Origin: Thermoplasmatales archaeon ex4484_6
GTDB taxonomy: Archaea; Thermoplasmatota; Penumbrarchaeia; Penumbrarchaeales; Penumbrarchaeaceae
Assembly (NCBI GenBank): GCA_002254385.1
Contig: NJDO01000030.1
Span: 1-22,219 of the forward strand
Direction of reading: 5' to 3'
Length of the DNA: 22,219 nt
Shown here piece by piece: positions 16,519 to 22,219 of the stretch. Both the position numbers and the translations under genes were made by a program. Position 1 is the first letter of the stretch; every line of letters begins with the position of its first letter. A model generated the notes under the pieces. The model searched no databases and was not told the origin of the DNA. It saw only the letters and a program-made list of their open reading frames with translations.

Positions 16519-18171
16519 TCACCCGGATGAGGATTCCCTGAGCTGTTTCCTCTTTATCTTTCCGGATATGGTCTTCGGAAGCTCCTTGACGTACTCCACT
16601 ATCCTGGGATATTTGTAGGGGGCCGTGGTCTTCTTCACGTGGTCCTGGATCTCCCTTGTGAGCTCATCCGAGGGCTCGTATCCCTTTGCCAGAATGATAT
16701 AGGCCTTCACGACGATCCCCCTTATGCCATCGGGATCGGGAGCTCCCACAACGGCGCATTCCGCTACCGCTGGGTGTTCCATGAGGGCCGATTCCACCTC
16801 GAAGGGCCCTATCCTGTATCCTGAGGATTTGATCACGTCATCGTCCCTGCCGACGAACCAGAAATAGCCGTCCTCGTCACGGTATGCCCTGTCTCCCGTG
16901 AAGTAGAACCCGTGATGGAAGGCTCTCTTCATGGCCTCCTCGTCCTTCCAGTACTCCTTCATCAGACCCGGGGGCCTTGTATCTCCCAGATAGAGGGCTA
17001 TGTTCCCTTCCACTCCGGGAGGAAGCTCGTTCCCCTCGTCATCCACTATTCTCACATCGTGCCCGGGGGTGGGCTTGCCCACGGAACCGTACTTGATGGG
17101 CATGAACGGGAAATTCGAGAGAACGCAGACGGTCTCTGTCTGGCCGTAGAAATCGTATATGTCCAGACCGAAGGTCTCCTTCCAGACCTTTATCACCTCC
17201 GGGTTCAGGGGCTCTCCGGCGGACATACAGTGTCTGAGATGAAGATTGTATCTTGAAAGGTCCTGCTGGATGAGAAGGCGGTAAACCGTCGGAGGGGCGC
17301 AGAAGGATGTCACCCCGTGTCTCTCCATGGCCCTCAGGAGGCCGTCGGGATCGAACCTTCCGGGTGTCTCCCACTGGATGATGGCGGCTCCCACGATCAT
17401 CTGTCCGAAGAGCTTCCCCCATGCCGCCTTTGCCCACCCCGTCTCCGAAACGGTCCAGTGAAGATCGCAGGAGGTGAGGGACTGGGCGAACCTGGCGGTC
17501 ACGTAGTGCCCTATCGGGTACGAGTGTGTGTGGAGGACCATCTTGGGATTTCCGGTCGTTCCCGATGTGAAATAGAGGAGCATGGGATCGGATGTTTTGG
17601 TCCTCTCCACCCTCTTCATATCCAGTTCGCTGTCGGTTTTATCCATGAGATCCCTGTAGTAGAGCCACTCGAGGACCGGAGCGTCGATGACCATCTTGTG
17701 CCGAAGGGTGGGGCAGTCATCCGCAATCCTGTCCACCCTTCCCACATGGGCCACGTCCGTGATGACCATATTTGCCTCTGCCCTGTTGATGCGGTACTTG
17801 ATATCCTTGGATGTGAGGAGGACGGTCCCGGGCATCGGGATAACGCCCAGCTTGAACATGGCTATCATCACAACGTACCATTCGGGGACCGATTCCAGCA
17901 TGACAAGGACCCTGTCCCCTTTCTTGACGCCGAGGTCCAGCAGAACGTTGGCGAACCTGTCGCTCAGACATTTGAGATCGAAGAAGGTGTCGTAGCTGGC
18001 TTTCTCCCCATCCGAGTGGATGGAGACGAGTGCAAGCTTGGTGCGATCCTCGGCCCATTTGTCGACAACTTCGAATCCGAAGTTGTAGTACTCGGGGATC
18101 TCCCATTTGAATTCCTTGCACAGCGTTTCGTAATCGATATCGAGCTTTTTCCTGCAGATGTCTTCCGGCAT
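16519..18171 (-). CDS. AMP-forming acyl-CoA synthetase (medium-chain/MACS-like)
   Basis: A 550-residue cytoplasmic enzyme of the ANL superfamily that activates a carboxylic acid with ATP and joins it to CoA. All core motifs are present: the phosphate loop YFTSGTTGNPKM (200-211), FYGQTET (341-347), FTGD (424-427), GRDDDVIKSSGYRIGP (441-456) around the hinge and CoA site, and PKTISGKIKR with the catalytic lysine at 538. Length and the WTVSETGWAKAAWGK block (239-253) match medium-chain or acetyl-type synthetases; the substrate cannot be fixed by eye, with branched or medium-chain acids most likely. ATG 18171 has AGGAGAG five bases ahead. It converges on the surface-protein operon with a gap of only 19 bases. 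With the neighbouring 4-hydroxybutyryl-CoA dehydratase-like gene it suggests acyl-CoA metabolism of organic acids or amino-acid products. Confidence 0.93.
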   Translation of the reverse strand: MPEDICRKKLDIDYETLCKEFKWEIPEYYNFGFEVVDKWAEDRTKLALVSIHSDGEKASYDTFFDLKCLSDRFANVLLDLGVKKGDRVLVMLESVPEWYVVMIAMFKLGVIPMPGTVLLTSKDIKYRINRAEANMVITDVAHVGRVDRIADDCPTLRHKMVIDAPVLEWLYYRDLMDKTDSELDMKRVERTKTSDPMLLYFTSGTTGNPKMVLHTHSYPIGHYVTARFAQSLTSCDLHWTVSETGWAKAAWGKLFGQMIVGAAIIQWETPGRFDPDGLLRAMERHGVTSFCAPPTVYRLLIQQDLSRYNLHLRHCMSAGEPLNPEVIKVWKETFGLDIYDFYGQTETVCVLSNFPFMPIKYGSVGKPTPGHDVRIVDDEGNELPPGVEGNIALYLGDTRPPGLMKEYWKDEEAMKRAFHHGFYFTGDRAYRDEDGYFWFVGRDDDVIKSSGYRIGPFEVESALMEHPAVAECAVVGAPDPDGIRGIVVKAYIILAKGYEPSDELTREIQDHVKKTTAPYKYPRIVEYVKELPKTISGKIKRKQLRESSSG

Positions 18172-18227
18172 GTCAACTCTCCTTTTTCGGTTCCATGAGC
18201 TTCCGTCTTATCCGTACCTGGTCGGAT

Positions 18228-18262
18228 TACTTAACCCTTATCACTTGGATGTTAACGTATAA
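18228..18262 (-). promoter_or_regulatory. Putative promoter of the acyl-CoA synthetase gene
   Basis: On the minus strand CTTATACG (about 18257-18262) is a TATA candidate that would start transcription near 18234; a second AT-rich patch (GTTAAGTAAT) lies at 18228-18237. Either leaves a leader containing the AGGAGAG site at 18177-18183. Confidence 0.35.
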
Positions 18263-18263
18263 G

Positions 18264-18295
18264 AAAAATTGATCGAACCCGAAAAGATTGGATCA
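18264..18295 (-). terminator. Hairpin and T-run after the NosD-like surface gene
   Basis: On the minus strand the stop codon begins TGATC, which pairs with GATCA 16 bases later. After one mismatch, AATC can pair with GGTT around a TTTTCG loop. Five T follow (18264-18268). It resembles an intrinsic terminator and lies just ahead of the promoter of the next minus-strand gene. The stem is imperfect. Confidence 0.4.
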
Positions 18296-21200
18296 CACGA
18301 GGCCAGCCCCTTCCGATCCACCATCGGTCGATATCGGATCTCTTTTCCTCGACCTCATCAACAGAAACAATACGGCCCCAATGACGATGACAACCAACAA
18401 TGCGATCATGACCACGATCACCGGGCCAATACCACCCTCACTCCCGCCTGCATCTCTTGTCCTCACGGAAAGAACGAGGTTTACGGGAGCGTAGGAAATA
18501 TTCCCGGGACCCGAAAAACTGCCGTTTATCAGAATAAGATACACGGTCGAATGAGAGAGATCACCGTGCATCAGATACAGGGTCATTCCATCATCCGAAA
18601 GGGTATGGCCGGTCACCTCTACATGGGGCTCAAAACTGATCAGGTCCATGAGGCCCTCATCCATAACCGTTCGATTGAAACGTATGACTATACTTTCATC
18701 TATATCTATCTCGGAAGAAGGATTGCCAATTGATATATCAATCGGAAAGGAGACGATCAGATATTCGTAAAAATCAAGAACAAGATAAACCTCGCGGGAA
18801 GGAGAGTAATGGGTCAGGGTGTAGATGCCGAAGTCTCCGGGAAACACACCGGAACGTTCACCCTCAACCGCCATATATTCGGGGGAAGGGACAACACGAA
18901 GGGAATAGTTCGCTGGAGTCAACAAGTGAGAAAACTCGAAATAATTGGCACCATCCAGAGACCAATTGGAAAGGAGCTCTCCATCCATGTAAAGATACAC
19001 AATACCCCCGATCAGGCTGTGATTGATGTTATCCATGTAATAGTGAATGTGGCCCCTGAGAACTCCCTCTATCTCTTCAACATATTCGTAATAGTCAAGA
19101 ATCACTTCCAAGCGGAATACCTTCCCGATATATTCCCGGGGAATGAACAACTCGATGGAATCATTGGGTAAAAGACCGGAGAGCTCACCAATAACGGCTC
19201 TGTCGAGAACCGAGGGGATCACTTTAACGCGGAACAAGGTCTCCACGGGAATGTCACCGATGAACAATTCCGGACTGGATGTCGAAAGGGATACGAGCTC
19301 ATTTCCATCATCCGCATACGCGATGACCACATCAAGACCACTTCGAAGAACGTAACCGGAAGGAAGGATGAAATCGAACATTATTGACGAATTGTCGTTC
19401 AGGGTCCTCACGAAGAGGACATCCGTCAGCTCGGAGGTGTTGTTGTGAAGATCCCTGGCCGCTACGGCTATTCTATAATCCGTGGAGGGCTGAAGACCGG
19501 AAAGTGTGAAGTTCCTTTCGAGGGAACCCACAGAAGTATATTCGACAAGATCACCCGCACCAGTAGAATTCAAGAAGATAACGTATTCACCCACATCAAG
19601 AGAATCGGAAAGCTCCCATTCTATTGTCACGGAATCATAGGAAATAGATATCAGATGAAGGTTAGAAGGAGGGTCAGGGGGAGTGATGTCGAGAGCTTTT
19701 CCTGATACTGCACTTGATAAAGGTGATGTCCATTTCCCATCAAAACTGCCTATCTTATAGTACTTTATTTCATTTTGTGTGAGTGTATTATCGATATAGT
19801 AATACTTGTCTGTTTGAGCTAAGAGATTCCAATCACCCGATGAGTTGGTATATATCCAGAATGTCAAAGATTCATCATCTTCCACACTCCATGATATATT
19901 CAAAAATTCCGTACCCGCTACAGGACTAACAACAATGTTGACGGGTGTGGATGGAGGATGAATATTCAGACTGATAATATTGATATTTAATCTACTAAAA
20001 TCAAGAGAATGAATAGTCTCATATTCCAACTCCGAGTGATAGATTTTCACTTGATAGAATATATACTTTCCATTACTTGATCCGGAATATGAGATATATT
20101 TTAAGGTAATGAAGGGTATTGCCCCATTGAGGTCTGTTTTATTGTTCGTCCCACCATAATATTCAGTTGCATAATTGTTTTCTGATGGTGAGAATAATAA
20201 AATATCCAATCCTGTTATAGGGTTTCCATTCTCATCTATACATATAATTTTAAAAGAATCATGGATATCTATATTTGAAGAAGAATCCACATACGGATTT
20301 GAAATGTTAGTGTAATACAATCTTAGATTTGAACTTTCGCAATAAATATCATTAATAAAATTACCTGAATATAACCCCTTGAAGATATATACATCTATTA
20401 AACTATAATGCAGCTCCATTCCATATTTGCCGGTGCTACCCATTAACAATGAACAATTCCAAAGGGATATTTTATAATCCGCTCCTCTAAAAAGATATCC
20501 AACAACATTGGACCCATTGGCATATATTCCTACATTGTTAATGATGGTTTTTTGCTGGTGTTGTACCATTAATCCTGTTAATTCTCCATTATTTGATCTG
20601 ATCGTTCCTGAACAATTTGACATTTTAACATCAGAGCTATCTATCAATACAAAGCACCCAGACTTATCTCCAGTAACTATTGCGTTCAAATATTGAAGGG
20701 AACCGGTTCCACGAAACACAAGAGCATTAGAATCAATCGTATTGTAACTATGAAAGGTGCAGTAGCTAATATCAAGATCCTTATTTGCCGTCGAAAAGGA
20801 CATAATACCAAATTGACTCTTTCCTTCATCAGATATGAAGTTGCAATTGCTAATAGTTACATTTTCACTTTCCCACAATGCAATTCCATAGTTATAATCA
20901 AATTCATTGTTGATGTTTACGTTATCAATGGTAATATTTGCACCCTTGACAATATTTATTCCAAAATTTACATTGTATTTTAAAGTAATGTTGATATTCT
21001 TAATTGTTATATTTTCTGCATCTATATTGAATCCATAACTTCCTTTAATTTGTGGAAAAATCGTTCCATTTATCGTTGTAATGATCTTCACTTCTGTACT
21101 ACTATTTCCGACTATTGATATGTTTGATTTATTTATTAATAGAGATTCGAAATATGTTCCGTTACCTACAATAATCATATCTCCATTAGTTGAATTAGAT

Positions 21201-21379
21201 AATGCATCCTGTATTGTCATGTATGTTGAATTATTGCCAACATAGTGAACTCTAGAAACTTGATTGTCTTCCAGAACACATATTTCTCGATAGTCTAATC
21301 CATTTGAGATGGGATGTATTTGAATTAATATTATTATCATCGATATGTGCAACAATCTAATGATATTTTTTGACATCAT
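18293..21379 (-). CDS. NosD-like beta-helix/FN3 surface protein, membrane anchored
   Basis: About 1028 residues. After a signal peptide (about 1-28), TIQDALSNSTNGDMIIVGNG opens a right-handed beta-helix of NosD/pectin-lyase type (about 40-345) with the usual N-[IV]-x-I-x-N-x-x-I ladder. A domain of unknown type follows (345-470), then two fibronectin III domains (475-555 and 556-645), a duplicated beta domain (about 690-900) whose copies end LDYYEYV and LDFYEYLIV, and a Big_5-like domain (900-975). A membrane helix (983-1007) ends in RSRKR, leaving a short tail without cysteines. Sequons are abundant in the N-terminal half. The first 555 residues are encoded by clearly AT-rich DNA, the rest by DNA like the neighbours. 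The open frame begins at TTG 21385; ATG 21379 or 21376 is preferred because the TATA box at 21401-21410 predicts a leaderless start there. Confidence 0.87.
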   Translation of the reverse strand: MMSKNIIRLLHISMIIILIQIHPISNGLDYREICVLEDNQVSRVHYVGNNSTYMTIQDALSNSTNGDMIIVGNGTYFESLLINKSNISIVGNSSTEVKIITTINGTIFPQIKGSYGFNIDAENITIKNINITLKYNVNFGINIVKGANITIDNVNINNEFDYNYGIALWESENVTISNCNFISDEGKSQFGIMSFSTANKDLDISYCTFHSYNTIDSNALVFRGTGSLQYLNAIVTGDKSGCFVLIDSSDVKMSNCSGTIRSNNGELTGLMVQHQQKTIINNVGIYANGSNVVGYLFRGADYKISLWNCSLLMGSTGKYGMELHYSLIDVYIFKGLYSGNFINDIYCESSNLRLYYTNISNPYVDSSSNIDIHDSFKIICIDENGNPITGLDILLFSPSENNYATEYYGGTNNKTDLNGAIPFITLKYISYSGSSNGKYIFYQVKIYHSELEYETIHSLDFSRLNINIISLNIHPPSTPVNIVVSPVAGTEFLNISWSVEDDESLTFWIYTNSSGDWNLLAQTDKYYYIDNTLTQNEIKYYKIGSFDGKWTSPLSSAVSGKALDITPPDPPSNLHLISISYDSVTIEWELSDSLDVGEYVIFLNSTGAGDLVEYTSVGSLERNFTLSGLQPSTDYRIAVAARDLHNNTSELTDVLFVRTLNDNSSIMFDFILPSGYVLRSGLDVVIAYADDGNELVSLSTSSPELFIGDIPVETLFRVKVIPSVLDRAVIGELSGLLPNDSIELFIPREYIGKVFRLEVILDYYEYVEEIEGVLRGHIHYYMDNINHSLIGGIVYLYMDGELLSNWSLDGANYFEFSHLLTPANYSLRVVPSPEYMAVEGERSGVFPGDFGIYTLTHYSPSREVYLVLDFYEYLIVSFPIDISIGNPSSEIDIDESIVIRFNRTVMDEGLMDLISFEPHVEVTGHTLSDDGMTLYLMHGDLSHSTVYLILINGSFSGPGNISYAPVNLVLSVRTRDAGGSEGGIGPVIVVMIALLVVIVIGAVLFLLMRSRKRDPISTDGGSEGAGLV

Positions 21380-21400
21380 CACCAATAATAAATAGCCGAC

Positions 21401-21410
21401 TTAATATATA
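21401..21410 (-). promoter_or_regulatory. TATA box for the NosD-like surface gene
   Basis: The minus strand reads TATATATTAA here, centred about 26 bases before ATG 21379, which is the usual archaeal distance to the start of a leaderless transcript. It lies in the 77-base gap after the dehydratase-like gene, so the two minus-strand genes need not share a transcript. Confidence 0.55.
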
Positions 21411-21462
21411 TTCATTGAGGGTTTCCACAAAGCCGAGCATTCATAATCATTGTCTGTCTGAG

Positions 21463-22219
21463 TTAATTGAACGAAATGTTCTGATTAATCGAATGGTCCA
21501 TGTTTATCTCCTCTATATTGGCGAGCTTCCTGGCGAGTTCGATGAATCCCTTGAGATCGGATCTCGCATTTATCACGAGCTTCGCGCCGTCGGGGGAGCC
21601 GCCTCCGTGCATGCATCCGGGGACCCCGGCTCCCAGGGTGAGCCACTCGACGAGCCTTGCTATTCTGGCCCTGTTCTCGCCATCCGTATTTGCCTTCAGA
21701 TATCTCACGAGCTTCTCCCCGTAAACTGGGGATTTCAGATCCTTGTATGAGGGGACGCATCCGGTTTCCGCTATCCCTCCGGCGATATCCTGTGCAAGGC
21801 GCTTGGTCTCGTAAGGGAGCGTCCCAACATGGACCTTGTTCACGTTCGAAAGAAGGGCATCTGGTATCCATGCTCCGGACGGATGCCTCCTGCCAAGCGC
21901 GGATGCCGCTATCCCCATCCCGAAGGTGGTCTCGTTGTTTATCATCATCTGGACAAGCTTGTCCCTGAACACCTTCTCATGCAGCCCGTTGGCCCTTGCG
22001 ATAAGGGCGGAGGCTCCAACCATGACATCTCCCTGCCCCGCAACGCACCCCCCTATGGCGGACCTGTATGATGATATGAAGTTCATGACAGCTTTCAGGG
22101 AGTATCCGAACTCCCCCGCCATGAAAACCCTCTCGGCGGGAATGAACACATCATCGAAGAGAATGTAACCCTGGGTTATCCCTCCAAATTCCACCGGATT
22201 GTCCCAGCCCTCCTCCTCG
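21463..22219 (-). CDS. 4-hydroxybutyryl-CoA dehydratase / 4-HPA 3-hydroxylase family protein, 5' end missing
   Basis: The C-terminal 251 residues of a flavoprotein-fold enzyme; the frame is open to the right edge (EEEGWDNP precedes VEFGG), so GTG 22194 is internal. FDDVFIPAERVFMAGE, IGGCVAGQGDVMVGA, LANVNKVHVGTLPYETKRLA and MHGGGSPDGAKLV match the C-terminal half of AbfD (4-hydroxybutyryl-CoA dehydratase/vinylacetyl-CoA isomerase), which works in aminobutyrate fermentation and in archaeal carbon-fixation cycles. In Clostridium aminobutyricum AbfD the Fe-S cluster is held by C99, C103, H292 and C299, the last two lying seven residues apart. Here the cysteine is kept (GGC), but the residue seven before it is Tyr (YRSAIGGC). 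This may be a divergent paralogue with altered chemistry, or a flavin-only relative. The two N-terminal cysteines are outside the window. Confidence 0.82.
   Translation of the reverse strand, partial: EEEGWDNPVEFGGITQGYILFDDVFIPAERVFMAGEFGYSLKAVMNFISSYRSAIGGCVAGQGDVMVGASALIARANGLHEKVFRDKLVQMMINNETTFGMGIAASALGRRHPSGAWIPDALLSNVNKVHVGTLPYETKRLAQDIAGGIAETGCVPSYKDLKSPVYGEKLVRYLKANTDGENRARIARLVEWLTLGAGVPGCMHGGGSPDGAKLVINARSDLKGFIELARKLANIEEINMDHSINQNISFN

Noticed and set aside
17317..18198. 293-codon plus-strand open frame opposite the acyl-CoA synthetase
   Set aside because: The minus strand encodes every core ANL motif here; the plus frame has no family features and no ribosome site noticed.

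Overview
The window looks like the chromosome of an archaeon, most likely in the Thermoplasmatota (inference). The reasons are AT-rich TATA-like boxes about 25 bases before start codons, a mix of leaderless starts and strong GGAGGTGAT-type Shine-Dalgarno sites, frequent TTG/GTG starts, very large single-pass surface proteins built from beta-rich repeats, and zinc ribbons on cytoplasmic tails. No tRNA, rRNA, CRISPR array, insertion sequence or integrase was seen.

Layout, left to right. (1) 2-1578: the 3' part of a sodium:neurotransmitter-type symporter, overlapped by a small winged-helix protein. (2) 1740-4949: a 1069-residue surface protein (beta-helix, fibronectin III, Ig-like, thrombospondin-3-like repeats, membrane anchor) with a cytoplasmic zinc ribbon. 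(3) 5083-6276: two adjacent genes for zinc-ribbon proteins with extreme Lys/Arg and Glu blocks. The second is broken by an apparent single-base frameshift in a run of ten A. (4) 6316-6816, minus: a small DUF2085-type membrane protein, divergent from the next operon. (5) 6952-16499: a two-gene operon of giant surface proteins. The first (1998 residues) has 14 FG-GAP-like repeats, i.e. probably two seven-bladed propellers, then Ig-like and PKD domains, a membrane anchor, a zinc ribbon and an acidic tail. The second (1184 residues) has seven Asp-box-like repeats, Ig-like and FN3 domains, an anchor and a basic tail. (6) 16519-18171, minus: an AMP-forming acyl-CoA synthetase. (7) 18293-21379, minus: another anchored surface protein whose N-terminal half is strikingly AT-rich. 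(8) 21463-22219, minus: the C-terminal part of a 4-hydroxybutyryl-CoA dehydratase family protein that continues past the right edge.

How the parts may work together: most of the window (about 13 kb) encodes four surface proteins sharing a plan of signal peptide, long adhesive or ligand-binding ectodomain, one membrane helix and a short charged tail. Two of them carry zinc ribbons in the tail, and the soluble proteins encoded between them reuse the same ingredients (zinc ribbon, poly-Lys, poly-Glu). A submembrane scaffold joining these tails is the most interesting hypothesis here, but it is inference. The metabolic genes (amino-acid-type symporter, acyl-CoA synthetase, 4-hydroxybutyryl-CoA dehydratase-like protein) fit a heterotroph that takes up and activates amino acids and organic acids.
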